This document shows positions 1-11,713 of a stretch of DNA of 64,000 bases, piece by piece. Every line of letters starts with the position of its first letter. Position 1 is the stretch's first letter. The translations under genes and the position numbers were made by a program. The stretch lies in the NCBI GenBank assembly GCA_008828725.1, contig MEHQ01000693.1:1-64000 (forward strand), given 5' to 3'. The notes below the pieces were generated by a model. It was not told the DNA's origin. It ran no database searches and was given only the letters and a program-made list of their open reading frames with translations. Origin of the DNA: Saccharina japonica. Its lineage: Eukaryota; Sar; Phaeophyceae; Laminariales; Laminariaceae.

Positions 1-1902
1 AGTGTGGTCGACCAATTTTTCCAAAAAAAAAAAAAAGCCTGATTTTTTCGAGAAAAAACGCGTAAACGTAAAGGCGGCTCCGATATCGAAAAATTACTAG
101 GGCTGGGCACTGGTACAGTATGTACTGGCAGTAGGAGTCTACTGGCAGTAGTAATCTACTGATTGACTCGGCCAGTATATTCTCCAGTAGGTGTCTTCTT
201 ACGCGCGTCCATGAAACATGCCACACTATAATACGGAAACCCACCAAATGCGTTTCGGGAGGAGAGAGTAGAGAGGAGAGACAGTATACTGCTGCAATCC
301 AGTATATATACTCATTAAATCAGCATTGAGAGAAGACCAAAGTGAAGACGCGACTGGTAAAAAACAAATCAAATGAGGACGAACGCGGCGTTCGCCTTGA
401 ATACAACTCTGTCGTGTTCCTCCCTATGAATATGTACGAGCGAGCTACGAGTACTGCTGCTGTGGCAACGTGGCAAGTAGAGGTGCTACCCTTTTGCCAA
501 TTACCCGAGTACTCGCGAGTATTACCCGGCTTGCAAACACCCGTCACGGGTACGAGTAACACTTCATACTTGCCGAGTATTTGGGGCCCGGGTACCCGGG
601 TATCCGTTGGGTTTGCCTTGGCAAATCCCGGAGATGGCCACTTGTCACCTCTTAAGTCACGCCCCCTGGGTATCATTTGGTACATGTTCTCGGGGAAACC
701 CGTTTCAAAAATAAAATTATGTCTCATGCCTCACCACACTAGATATGCTACCCTTTCGCCTATTACCCGGGTACTCGCGAGTATTACCCGGCTTACTACC
801 CGTCACGGGGTACGGGTAACACTTCATACTTGCAGAGTATATATACCCTTTCGCCAATTACCCGGGTACTCGCGAGTATTACCCCGCTTACTACCCGTCA
901 CGGGATACGGGTAACACTTCATACTCGCCGATTATCTGGGCCCCGAGTACCCGGGTAGCGGGCTGCTAGATGGGTACCTGGGTGTTTAGACGGGTACCCG
1001 GGTATTGAACGGGTACCCGTTGAAAAACGGATACCCGGGTACTCGCTAAAAAAGGCCGTACGTAAATACTCACGAGTGCCGGGGGGTATTTTTCCCCCAG
1101 ATTTGCCGGGTACCGGGCACGTCGGGCAACACCTCTTATCATATCAATACGTACAGTAGTGGCAACACGCAAGAGCAAGAACAAAAGAACCTTCCGTTCA
1201 GCAGTACGAGTGTATCATATGATACTTGCTGATAGCCAACACTATTAATAACACTGCTTAGAACAGCAGTGGCAGTAAACTGGTACTACAGCAGCAGTAG
1301 TACGTACTGCTGCTGTACGTTCAGCAGCAGCAGCAGCAGCAGCAGCAGTCGCAGTTGCTGTGCTATGTGTCGCAGTTAATCTGAGCCTGAAGAGCTCTTG
1401 GGGAAAATTCCTTCGAAAAATGAAAAATCGAAGTTCCTCGATTTGGGCGCGTTTTCGGGGGACAAACTCCGCATCATTCTTAAAGCACGTTGCTTGTATG
1501 ACAGATGAAAGCACGAGTATTGAATAATACTATTAATACGTACAACAATAGTCGTTCGTTGTATATTACGATTAAGTGAGAAGGATGAAATTTGTAACTA
1601 CGGCGTGTCCGACACGCCGTGCGACTAAGGAACTCGAGAGACACAAGAAGCCTCGCTCGGCGCCGCCGCCGACTGCTGCTGCTGCTGCTGCTGCTGCTGT
1701 GATGCCATCTCCCCGTGCTTACAGGAAAAAATGCTATCATTCCGCCGCTTTTAGCCTGTGAGCGAGAGTATTCCATCAAGAATCACGAGGGTCGAATATC
1801 ATACTGCCCCAAGAGAGAAGATGATGTTCGCAGTTCCGCAACAATAGTCAAGAAAGGGGCCGGAACAACGCAGAAAAAATCGCAGACGGACCGAGCACCC
1901 AC
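1..1902 (-). other. VPS4 intron 1 (partial, repeat-rich)
   Basis: This stretch lies downstream of the VPS4 first exon on the minus strand and is read as the 5' part of its first intron. No second VPS4 exon was found, so the intron should continue beyond the left edge. It holds the ACCCGGGTA-rich repeats listed separately and CAG/CTG microsatellites near 1321-1350 and 1675-1700. Several open frames are only translations of these repeats. Confidence 0.5.
485..1125. repeat. ACCCGGGTA-rich imperfect tandem repeat
   Basis: A unit of about 95-110 bp recurs at about 490-600, 745-845 and 848-955. It runs from a CTTTTGCC/CTTTCGCC start through TACCCGGGTACTCGCGAGTATTA to CACTTCATACTTGC. The following DNA to about 1125 is full of TACCCGGGTA palindromes. 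No protein family is recognisable in any frame, so this is read as non-coding repeat DNA. Confidence 0.7.
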
Positions 1903-2049
1903 CGGGTTTGGCTCGTACTTGAGCCCCGTCATGAAGTACTCCAACGACTTCTTGTACAGTCCCAGGGCAATCTCGTACTCCTGGGCCGTGTCCGCAGCGA
2001 TCGCGTCCTTGACAGTGTCAATCGCCTTCGGAATGAAGGAATTTTCCAT
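1903..2049 (-). CDS. VPS4: VPS4 AAA ATPase, first exon (MIT domain)
   Basis: The exon encodes 49 residues beginning at an ATG whose complement is at 2047-2049. They read MENSFIPKAIDTVKDAIAAD, then a segment with EYEIALGLYKKSLEYF and LKYEPNP. This is the first two helices of the MIT (microtubule-interacting and trafficking) domain typical of the VPS4 N-terminus, which binds MIM motifs in ESCRT-III tails. VPS4 is the AAA ATPase that disassembles ESCRT-III at endosomes and during cytokinesis. The frame stays open past the exon, but homology stops exactly at a GTGGGT donor (1902-1897), in phase 0. The third MIT helix, linker, AAA cassette and Vta1-binding parts must lie off the left edge. Other MIT proteins are possible, but the AIDxVxxAIxxDxAxxYExALxLY pattern is closest to VPS4. 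The gene is divergent from the B-box gene. Confidence 0.82.
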
Positions 2050-3242
2050 GATACTTTCCTTTCCTCCCTACGGAGCAACGCCTTTCAACTTCGCGGAATT
2101 CGTCGGCAAATTAACGCAGCAGAGCGCGTGCACATCCACACGCGAGCCTCGGTGGTCCTGTGCTCGCGGCTGGCTGGGAAGTACGAAGCAAGATAGAGAG
2201 AGAAACTTCAAACACAGCGTTAGTGCTCGTAGTCTACTAGGAATAAGTAAGCGAGATTTGGGCGAAATAGGCAGAAACGCCACTGAAGAATACCGAAACC
2301 CTTTTTCATGAAACCGATTTTTGCGGCGGAATTATATCCCCCGCAGCGCGCTCTAGTCGCATCGTATCCTATCATCATAGCATATCCTAACTACGTGCAT
2401 CTGCAGACGCTCATCCTGTTCACACAGCTGCTGAGGCTAGGAGAGAACTCCGCATGGAGATAACGGAGCTGAACTCTGCACAGGGTAAGCCCAGAGTTTA
2501 GAGTACGATGCATCAAGGATGTGGCGAATTTTTAATGTGACATGAAAAATTGTCGATTGCGCATGCATGCATCTTCCACACGAAGCGAAGATATACGTAT
2601 GCGTACACAACCTGGGCGCATACAAGTTAAACATCAGAGGTTTCTGATGGAGCTAGAGCACCAGCGAGAGCAACCACCGAACACTCCGTTCCTGTCGTTG
2701 TTGCCACTTCGATACCTGGGTGTCCGCTATGTCGGTCGTTGACATCGACAACAGGCATCAAGATATACAGGCATGTGCAAATTAAAGAAACAAAATCACC
2801 GTACGAGAACTACTCGTACAGCAGTGCTACAAGCGTACAGTAGTACTCTGTACTCGTACTCGTATATATACATTGCCATATCCCTCCCTTTCGTAGATAC
2901 CACGGATTTATATAAATCTACCTCTCAGTGTTCCTCCACGGGCGTACTGCGTTTGGCCCGGTGTTTGTTTACAAAGGATACACCACTGAGCTACGAGTAC
3001 GTATGTAAACTATTCAGCTTCAGTGATTTGTCTCCAAAAAACGAACACCGTCAACGCCTGTTTGTCATGTACTCTTATGTTCTGTTTACGTACGACTCAG
3101 TGGTTTATCCTTTACAAGCGAACACCATGAGCGCCTTTCTGTCTCAAGACTCTTATTTTCAACCCCTCCCTCCTCCGTCGCGTGAACGTTAGCGGCGAGG
3201 TGGATATGGGAGTCGCTCTGGTCCATCCGACGTCACGCGCGG
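2050..3242. promoter_or_regulatory. Divergent intergenic region, VPS4 / B-box gene
   Basis: About 1.2 kb separates the two divergently oriented start codons, so it should hold both promoters. A TATA-like TTTATATAAAT sits near 2907-2917, about 330 bp before the B-box gene ATG. A pair of inverted segments (ACAAAGGATACACCACTGAG near 2970-2990 and its imperfect complement near 3095-3117) and a direct repeat beginning CGAACACC (about 3038 and 3119) lie close to the downstream gene. No open frame here looks real. Confidence 0.4.
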
Positions 3243-5045
3243 ATGGACATCCTCGACGTTGCCCTGTTCGACGAGCCCGAAGGCGTGACGGCGGCGGCTG
3301 CGACGGCGGCCGAGACAACCTCAACCCGAACGATCGCGCGGTGGCTTTTCACGGCCAAAGACGGGCGGATCATGAAAAAGTCCGCCACTAACGCTAGCGT
3401 CGGCGCGCTCAAGCAAGCCCTTCTCGGCAGGGTTCTCCGTGGAACCGTGGATGGGGATCGGGGGTCAGCGGGGCGAATATTCGCAACGGCCCTTCTAACC
3501 TCGGGTGAGAGCGTGCCGCTCGATGAAGACGCGTGGGCTTCTCTGATCGTCGGAGGAGGTGGCGGCCGGGAGAGAGTCACGGCCGTGACGGCGCTGTTCC
3601 CCGGCGACCCATTGGAATCTCGCCGTGGATTCCGCCAGCGGGTCGCGTGCGAGTACCGAACGAAGGGTGACAGCACGGTGGTACCCGCCCGGGTGGGCGG
3701 CTCCTTGGCGGTACCGATGCACGCGTCTACGACGACGTGGATCGTTGTTTCTCCCGGCCTCCTTCGAGAAGCGGAGGAAGCCCCAAAGCCTCAAGACCAA
3801 GACCAAGACCTCGAGAAAAGTGCTGTAGCGGGAGGAGGGACAAGCTCGAGCGGTCGCTTGGTCTCGAGGGTAAAATCCACGAACCGAGAGGTGGAGGCCA
3901 AGCTACGCGGCATCGTGCACTGGATCCAGGAGGTTCGCAAAGTCCACGTCCTGAGCATAACGGCCGTGTTCACGGTGCTGCCCGCTCTGGGAGCCGGCGC
4001 GCCCGGGGTATGGCTGGAGCAAGCGCTAGACGTACGGGTGGTGCCACAGAAGGCCAAAATGACGGCCGCGCCAATCGCTGGTCATCACAAGATCCCTCCG
4101 ATGGAGCGAAAATTTCAAGACTACGCTGACGGTGGGCAAAACTCGACTGCAAAGCTAGGTCCATCAGGGGGGGAGGCAGACACGGAGCGGGCGGATTCAT
4201 CGGTGAACGGATCTCAGCAGTTGTCAGAGACTGGTGTCGAGGCTCAGAAAGAGAGGGAACGCTCGGAAATGGCTCGAGTTGAAACGGAAATGGCGACGCC
4301 GATGAAGCGATCTGCGAGTGTCGCCTCTTGCACCCCTTACAGTGGAAACTCATCTCCAACGTTGGCGGCGACCTCTCCCGTAAGCTCCCCTACACTCGAG
4401 AATAGCATACCTACCGCAGGTTTAATTTCCACTGCTGTCACTGCTTCGGCCACTGCCGCTGCCGCCGCCGCCGCCGCCACCGCCCCGAACGATTTTTTTT
4501 CGGTGGTGGGTGAACAAACAAAGTTAGAACAACCTGCAGGCGGAGGGGGACGTGTGCCTCACCGAGGTACCAGCGCGGGCTTGGAGTTTCCATTAACCGC
4601 GACCTCCGATGGCAGGCGTCAGCGAGGGCGCTCATTGGTGGGAGCGACAGTTTCGTTTCATGGGCACCACGCGCGCAAGAAATGTGCCGGAGATTTTTGC
4701 GCGTTTGAAGCACCGTCGGAACTTCCGGCGCAGACGCAGAAACGAGAAAAAAGCGGCGGCGATGGCAAGGCCGGAGGAGGAGGAGTTGAGCTGGATTGGA
4801 CCAGCATAAGCGCGCCTAAGGAGGGGAGCGCTTTGCTGGAGTTTTCCCGGCCGGCATCGCCCGCAGGTCTAGAAAACCAAGGGGGGTCGTTTTCCCTGAC
4901 ATTCAAATCGATCGGTCTCGCCCGCATGGAAGCCGAGCGAGGGCAAGACGGCCATTGGGGAGAGCCCCTTCGAAAGTGTTGGCACGATGGAGTGGGCAGG
5001 GCAACCGCACTGGAAGGGTTGAGCCCGGTGGAGATGTATCAAGAG
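3243..5045 (+). CDS. Large B-box zinc-finger protein, exon 1 (unknown N-terminal region)
   Basis: Exon 1 gives 601 codons from the ATG at 3243 to a GAG|GTGAGC donor at 5046, in phase 0. Joined in phase to exons 2 (6674-6930) and 3 (7975-11713), the message is 5,799 nt, or 1,932 residues plus a stop. Residues 1 to about 110 hold a compact part (WLFTAKDGRIMKKSATNASV). A second ordered stretch near residues 210-270 has NREVEAKLRGIVHWIQEV and ends in a W-L motif. The rest is low complexity, with a poly-Ala run near residues 400-415 and Gly-rich stretches. I do not recognise the N-terminal family. The final residues, MYQE, run straight into VSVCHSCYDVY of exon 2. The ORF itself continues to 5084 past the donor; that tail is probably intron. 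Confidence 0.72.
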
Positions 5046-6673
5046 GTGAGCGGGATGCGACAAACAACATTTTGTATTGCCTGAGAGGACCAAGGTTTTC
5101 AGTTTTGTTGTTTTCGGTCAGTACTGCAAAAGTTTCGACGACAACAACAACAACAACAACAACAACAATAACAATGTTTTTCTACCCCACCTCTATTGCG
5201 GAGGACCATAGTAAATAGAACCAAACATTGTTAGTAAAAATAGGGAAGTATGTAGGTTTTTGTGTGCACCGGAGGTCCTATTTCCTATGGTGTCCCCGTA
5301 ATACTGATGATGGAAACTTTCAGCACATTTCCGTTCATAGGCAGGACCTCTGGAGCATCGGGTCACGCCAAGGTAGAGGGGTGTACCCATGTTTTTCTCG
5401 GGTTCCTAACCTGAGTATCTCCAACTAAAAAATGTTACTACTGTAGTACTTCAACCAAAAACCGACTGTCGCGAGAAAAAGAAATGTACGCGCAACCCGC
5501 ATGCACAACCTCCTAAATGTGGCTAGCTATTGAAAGAGGTGCACGATTTTGAGTTTAGAAAATCGCACACACCATAGGATTGTACAGGTACTGGGTAGTT
5601 TCTGAGTTGAATACTAATAAGTCAAGAGCCCCGTCAACCATAATCGTTGGGGCCTAAAAGCACCCATCTCCCCTACCGCAATGTAGAGGCTTCTACCGCA
5701 CTGTAATTGCATGTTTCCAGGGCTGCGAATCGGAGCGAAAGTTCGATTGTAGTTAGATCGGTTTCGGCAAAACCGATACATTGAATGTTTTTACTATTAT
5801 AAATCGGCCTGCTTGAATTTCGAGTTAACTTTATCGTGCGAAGTGAGCGGAGGTGAGCCCCCCCCCCCCCGGCTGGTGAGGGCCTCGGTAAAACCGGTAA
5901 AATACCGTGTGAATAAAAATGTTCAACAATCGCAACCATTTTGATGTCGGCTGAATCGTGCGGCTGAATCGAATGGATCGGCTGCGATTCACATCTCTAG
6001 GGAACTGGGCCTTGGTGCTTTGTGGTGATCGGCTGCACATCCTTTCGTTGAGCGCAACCCAATCCGCGTCGTCGTACAAAACTCCCTCCCAAACCGTCCA
6101 CGTACTCTGTGCCCTGAAGACATCCTTCACAGGAGTTACACCACCAACAAAATGTTCCACTGTGCCTTTCACTGACAGTGGGAAAAAATCACGATTTTGA
6201 TTTTTTGGGGGCTGATAAATTCAGTCGTCGGTAGACGTCGTAGCACGAATGACACGCAGAAACCTATCGTTTGCACGATTTAGATCATGGTTGCTGGGTG
6301 CGATCAATATTGACACGGCTCTTGTATGAGCACGTGTTTGCCAGGTAGCATCTGCATATTTCGGAGTTTTGCATAAACGTATCATAACGGCTGATGTGCT
6401 GCAGAATCTAGATGATGCCAGTGTACACCATGATCTGTCCGATTTAGTGAGACGTTTTTTTCGCGTCCCGCCCTACAGTCAGACACAGCTGCAGCATCAC
6501 AAGCCTCAACAGAACCATTTACGCTAAGAGGTACCAGGTATATACTACACCAGCCCTTCGCTAAACGCGATCCGATTCGCCGCACCAAACATTCCTTCCA
6601 CACCACCTTCTCTAGGTTGACATCAATATGCTGGCGCTGTCGACGTATTGCCACAACTTTTGCCTTGTTACAG
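5046..6673 (+). other. B-box gene intron 1
   Basis: This 1,628-bp intron begins GTGAGC and ends CTTGTTACAG. It carries a CAA microsatellite at 5142-5168, a candidate hAT-like element (5710-5999) and a C-tract near 5860-5875. No coding potential stands out. The acceptor was chosen because the reading frame and a CxxC-containing exon follow directly. Confidence 0.6.
5710..5999. repeat. Candidate hAT-like non-autonomous element
   Basis: The left end reads CAGGGCTGCGAATCGG. The complement of the right end reads TAGAGATGTGAATCGCAGCC. These imperfect inverted ends resemble the C/TAGGG-type and TAGAGATGTGAATCG-type termini common in hAT elements. I found no 8-bp target-site duplication, so the call is tentative. 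A poly-C tract followed by CGGCTGGTGAGGG lies inside and recurs near 36325-36355. Confidence 0.35.
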
Positions 6674-6930
6674 GTTTCTGTGTGTCATTCGTGCTACGAT
6701 GTCTACCGACGACTGGATAAGCTGCGAGGCAATAGCACTCGTGTTGGCGTTCGAGGGGGATCGGGCGGACTTGACGCTCTGGCGACGACCGCAAGCGGGA
6801 GGCGCGCGGCCGCCGCAGAGGTCGGGGCGGCATCGCTGAATGAAGAAGTGACAGCGATGCTGCGGGACGTTCACGCGAGAGCAGGGAAGTCGGGGATCGA
6901 CGCAAGTATCATGTGGCGAAGGCGGCTAAG
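6674..6930 (+). CDS. Large B-box zinc-finger protein, exon 2
   Basis: This 257-nt exon is bounded by TTGTTACAG| and |GTATGA. It enters in phase 0 and leaves two bases (AG) completed by exon 3. It encodes VSVCHSCYDVYRRLDKLRGN (residues about 602-621) and then a short Arg/Ala-rich region ending MWRRRLR. The CxxC followed by YDVYRRLD looks like a conserved, possibly metal-binding, element joined directly to the end of exon 1. The matching phases at both ends are the main reason to treat three distant ORFs as one gene. Transcript data would settle it. Confidence 0.65.
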
Positions 6931-7974
6931 GTATGAAAAAAACACGGCTCTAAACAGGTCATGACCCGACCCACGGGTCGGGTCGGGTCGGGTCGGTTCA
7001 GGAGGTTTTCAAGCTCTCACAGGTCGGGTCGGATCATCCTTACCCGATCCGATCCGATCCGACCCGACCCGACCTGACTCGCGAGGTTTGACCCGACCCG
7101 TGAACAGCCTTGGAAAAACGACAACTAACTGTCACAAATGTTGGAACATGATAGCTAACCAATCTCCCCCTGCACACAAGCACTCTTGGTGTAGCCTGCA
7201 CACAAGTACGGATCGACACGGCAACGTTATGCAGCACGTGACAGCACTTAATACATTTGAGAGCACAGACCCAACCCAGAAAACATGTATCTACAGTAGA
7301 TCATGCAGGGTATACGCTTCTGTACCTCGCTCGAAATTGGACGCAACATTTTTGTTATCGTCACAAGAGTAGCGAATATATCCATGGCGGTGCTTATGCA
7401 TATCGCCGAAGATATATTACGACTGGCATTAAATAAGGTGTCCACTCGGCCGAGCGGCTCTCATCGGCTGAAACTATAGGACTCAAAAACGACCCCCCTA
7501 CCGTCCGTACCAGTCTGAACGTTCCTCACATTTCTGTGCAGAGTGGTGGGAGTGGCGGTACCTTGGCATACACAACCCTGGGTATAAATGTAAGGACCGT
7601 TTGGTCTTCACATTGATGCATAAGCAGCCCTTATATTTCCATCCATAGTTGAACATACTTCAGCGTTTCAACGCGCACCACAGCGGTACTCCTCTCTTCC
7701 ATGTTTAAATATACCGTGCAATACGTACCAGGTACTACACCCGTACCAGTTTTTTTTTTCTCTGTGTGGCACACCGAAGCTGCCGTAGCGCGTGCCGCAG
7801 AGACACTAATATTCTTCTCCATGCCAATAGTATATATCGGGTGAAAGATGATGTATGACCTTCTCCCTGTACGGCACACGGGGAGCTGCTGTAGCGCGAG
7901 TCCCATATACAAGTACAACGCCCCCGCTCCCTCCCCCCCTCCACCGCCGCCCTCCCTCTGTCGAACTCCCACAG
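6931..7974 (+). other. B-box gene intron 2
   Basis: This 1,044-bp intron runs from GTATGA to a pyrimidine-rich CTCCCACAG acceptor. It starts with a GGGTC-rich palindromic element (6945-7112) and holds a fragment of the dispersed CCCAGGAAACATGT/AGATCATGCAG repeat near 7255-7330. Nothing else coding was seen. Confidence 0.55.
6945..7112. repeat. GGGTC-rich palindromic element, copy 1
   Basis: The element starts GGCTCTAAACAGGTCATGACCCGACC and ends TTGACCCGACCCGTGAACAGCC, with runs of the pentamer GGGTC or its complement on either side of the centre. Its ends are roughly inverted repeats of each other. Related copies lie at 15660-15867, 18409-18606 and 19834-20027. Confidence 0.6.
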
Positions 7975-9628
7975 CAAGAGCAAGAGCGGCCACGAGATCG
8001 AGTGCGCCACGGCGCAAAGCCAGGCTATCCTTACGGACCGGCTATCCCGACCAAAGCCACAGGCACAGCAGACGACGGACGAAGAGTTCGTGTGCCCTCG
8101 GGCCCCCAAGAGGAGAGTGAGGAGCCAGGGCGGCACTGAGGAGTACACGGGTAGCCACTTCCAGCGGCGCTCGAGCGCTCCGTGCAGCTTGCCGGCGCTG
8201 ATGCGACAACGCGGCGTTGATCCGACGATACGCGGCGCTCCGTGGGAACAGATGGGGCTAGTCAGCCGACCGAGCGAGGAGGAGGGCGTCGATATTGGCG
8301 GGATCCTGCCTCTTGGAACGCCACGGCGGACGGCGTGGCCGTTTCATCGAAACGCCCCCGGGGATGAAACCCCTGCGGACGGTTCGGACGATGGGGTTGC
8401 CCCTCTCCGCTGCAGCGCCAATGTGGAGCCTTCCTGTGGTGGTGGTGGCGGCGGAGATGGCAGCTGTGGCGGTGGTGGTATCGGTAGCAATGGAGGTGGA
8501 GGTAGCGTCGGCGGAGACAGCGGCAGTGGTAGCGGTGGCGGCGGCGGCGGCGGCGGCGGCGGTGAGCCGAGCGACCGCGGGTCAAGGGCAACCATCTGCG
8601 CGATCGAGGCCATGTTGAAGGCGGGGAGCGACAGCTACCTTCCGGCTCGCGCTCGAGACTTGCCCGAGGCGGCGAATGTGCTCGGGCCCAGGCCAATACT
8701 GCCTTCCGGGTTGAAGGGGGAAAAGGCGACGGAGGGATCCCATCACAATGCTGGGAAGCATGGAAGACGATCGGGACGACGGAACAAGAACAGAGCGAGG
8801 GGGGGTAAGCGGTCCCTCGGTTCAGTTGGCGCGGAAGATCCTCCGACTCAGGAAGGGGCTGAGGTGGGATCGCCGCAGAAAGCCCCGGGCGGGTCACGGA
8901 CGGAGAGAGCGGAGGAGAGGTTTTTGCATCCGTGGCAGCGGGCTCTCGAGGCCAACAAGAGAGCCGCTGCCGCTCCGGAGGGGGAAGAGCACGAGACCGC
9001 TCTGGCGACAGAACAGCGACGCAGGCGGGATGCGCGAGGGGCAGCGGCGGCGTCGCAAGGCTGCCGGATGGCGGGCAAACGCGTCGCCGAACGCCTGGGT
9101 CGACACCACCACCAACGCAACCGACGCCGCAACGAAAAACGGCGACCTCGCCAAAACGACAGCGACAATACCGGAGGAGGGGACGCGGGACTTATTCCCT
9201 CCAAAGGGAGCAATCAAGACGGTATGCGGTTGAGAGGTCGAGAGACTGGTGAACCTCAGGGTGGTATCTACGCCAACGTAGACCCCCCGCGCGGATCAGC
9301 ACACACAAGCGGGGGAGGTACAGCTGACGCCAACACTAACGCCAGCGTTAAGGCTCACGCTAGTGCCGCAGCAACCGGCAGCGATTGCCTCCACCAGATG
9401 CGCGACGCGCTCGGCTGGGCGCGAAAAACGCTCGGCGCGCTTGTGAAACGGCTGCGAGACGGAGGCGTCGCCGTGCAAGGCGCGCCGGCAGCGGTCGGAG
9501 CCGAAGAGTGGGAGGTCGTAAGACTGGTGAACGAAATTCGGAGACGGTTAGCGGCTTTCGAAGACGAAGGGATAACTCTCGGTATGGAAAAGGAAAATTC
9601 CCGCGCAGAAGCAGCACCAACAGCTGCA

Positions 9629-9660
<32 letters not shown>

Positions 9661-11713
9661 AGGTCGACATGCTAGGTTGTGTTCTCTGCGGTCGAAATGT
9701 GACGCCGCCTGTGACTCCTTCGAGACCGATTTCGGTCGACTGATCCACCAACTAACGGAAACCGCCAGGAAACACATCCGCTGCCCGGAGGATCCACTCC
9801 TCTTTGGCGACGGCGGCAGCAGGCGCGTCACGGCCTCCAGGGAGGGCAAAAGGGGCCGACTTGGCGGTGACTTCTTCCGACCACCGTCCGGGGATGCCCG
9901 CTCGGCGCTGCTGCCATCAACCTCAAAAGTAGCTGCTGGAGCAACAAGCGCGTCAAGCTTTGGCATGTGCCCCTCGTGTTCGACTCTGCCCGTGGTGAGG
10001 CGATGCCTGGACTGTGACGGTAGCCACGCGGACAGGGACAGATGTGCCGGATGCTTCGCTAGAGATCATCGCGACGCCAGCCGACGCAACCACCGCTTCC
10101 TTCGCATCAGTGGTGGCGGCGGCGGCGACAGCAACGATAGCCTAGATGCTGGAAACGCCCCTTTACAATCACAGGGTGGTGCCGGATGGGGAGAGGAAGG
10201 GCAGGGAGCGGCTACGCATCAGGCACGTCGGGTCGACAACCCCAATGGTTCCGCGCGGTGTTCGAGGTGCGGCGATCTTTCAGCCGCTCGTCGATGTCGA
10301 GATTGCCGCGTCGATACGTGCGCCGCGTGTCACTTCTTGGCTCACCGGTCTCCAAGTAGACAGGCCCACGTGACGGAGTTCATAGGGGAAGCGGCGGTAG
10401 CAATGCAAGAAGCACTCCATTTACGGACCGGAGGTGGCAGCAGACTTAGCGGAGACATTGTGGGAGGGGCCGGGGTGGTGTGCTCCCCGCCAAGCTCGCC
10501 GTCTACGCCTTCACGCAGCGTGGGTGGAGGTGACGGTAGTGAGGTTGTTAGCGACCACGCCAGCCGAGGAGGGGAAAACGGGGTGTTCGGGAAAGATGCG
10601 GCGCAATCGTTGGCTGAGGTTCGACGGGGCATCGAAGCGCCGGTGGTTCCGCCGCTTGTTTCTGATTCGCCGACACGTTTCCGGCCTCCTTTTTGCGGTT
10701 CTTCGGGCAGGAGCCTAGACCGGGCCAATAAAACAAAAGTTCGGTCGGAGGAATCGTCTGAGGGGGGTGAGGGTAGTGGTGCTTCGCTGGGGGGTGGGAA
10801 GCGAGATCCTGGAAGAGGAGGAGGAGGAGGAGAAGGACGCACTACCAGTGGTAGCGGTCACGAGGAAGAGGCGGAGGCCAAACCTAATAATCGAGACCAT
10901 GATTCATCGGACGATATTTGTGAGCGAGAAGAAAACGATGTCGTAAGTACAGCAGGCTCTCCGAACGTTAGGAGGAGAGGATGCAAAGGACACGGCGGGG
11001 ATTGGGGTGGTAACTGTAAGGAACAGGTAGGGAGCGAAGCAAGCGAAGCAAACGAAGCAAGCGAAGTCGCAGAAATGTCTGCGGAACCTTACACAGCGCA
11101 AGAAACAAGAAATGAACGCGCTAACCTTAACGATGGAGGGCAAGGGCACGGGGGTGGAAAGGGCACCCGTGGCGAGAAAGGTGGAGGGAGCGCCGAAATT
11201 GCCAAGGATAACGAAAACGAAGCCCTCGGCGCAATACACGAGGAGGAAGAAGCCGAAGGTACCACCGACGGCGCCGCTCGCTGTGTCGAGGATGGCGATG
11301 ATGGAGGCGGAGAGCGCAGGCGCAGAAGCTATCGAAAACAGAGGGGTAACAATGAGGACCACGCTGGGAGAGTGGAGGGAGTCGATAGGGGGGACGGAGC
11401 GGCCGAAGAAGCTGATGGGACGGACAGTATCGCTCGTTTCGCTGAGGATGAAAGCGACGATAAAGGCCGGGAAAGCAGCAGCGGCGGCGACTGTGGAGGA
11501 GGGAAGAGCATGGGTGGGGACGACGATGTAGGACCAGACGAACTCGGTAGGGCGGAGGAGGAAGTTGACAGGGGGGAGAACGTAGCCGGCAGCATGTCGT
11601 GCTCCGAGGCCAGCGAAGAAAGCGAAGAAGACACCGAGGACGAAGGAATGGTGAGCGTTGTGCGGTTCGTGTTTCGGCCCTGTATATCGTCTTTGAAAAC
11701 AAAATATGTTTAA
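7975..11713 (+). CDS. Large B-box zinc-finger protein, exon 3 (two B-box-like fingers)
   Basis: The exon begins after CTCCCACAG with one base that completes the split codon from exon 2. It runs to a TAA at 11711-11713, adding 1,245 residues. Two Cys/His clusters are visible. The first, at about residues 1352-1400, has CPSC, CLDC, CAGC and later His residues. The second, at about 1449-1490, has CSRC, CRDC, CAAC and His. The spacing fits tandem B-box zinc fingers, as in TRIM-like or CONSTANS-like proteins. Around them are long Gly runs (8437-8560), basic stretches, a poly-Ala run (about 9630-9660) and an acidic C-terminus. Much of it is probably disordered. The role is unknown; B-boxes usually mediate protein contacts in ubiquitin or transcription pathways. 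A GTGAGC at 11651 could be a donor, so the C-terminus may differ. Confidence 0.78.

Noticed and set aside
342-914. 190-aa plus-strand ORF and its minus-strand partner
   Set aside because: Both read through the ACCCGGGTA repeat and show no family resemblance.
1480-1779. Candidate second VPS4 exon on the minus strand
   Set aside because: Neither this frame nor 1245-1514 or 966-1184 shows the third MIT helix or an AAA motif.
8262-8897. 211-aa minus-strand ORF opposite B-box exon 3
   Set aside because: Shadow of a GC-rich exon; His/Arg runs arise from Gly codons on the coding strand.
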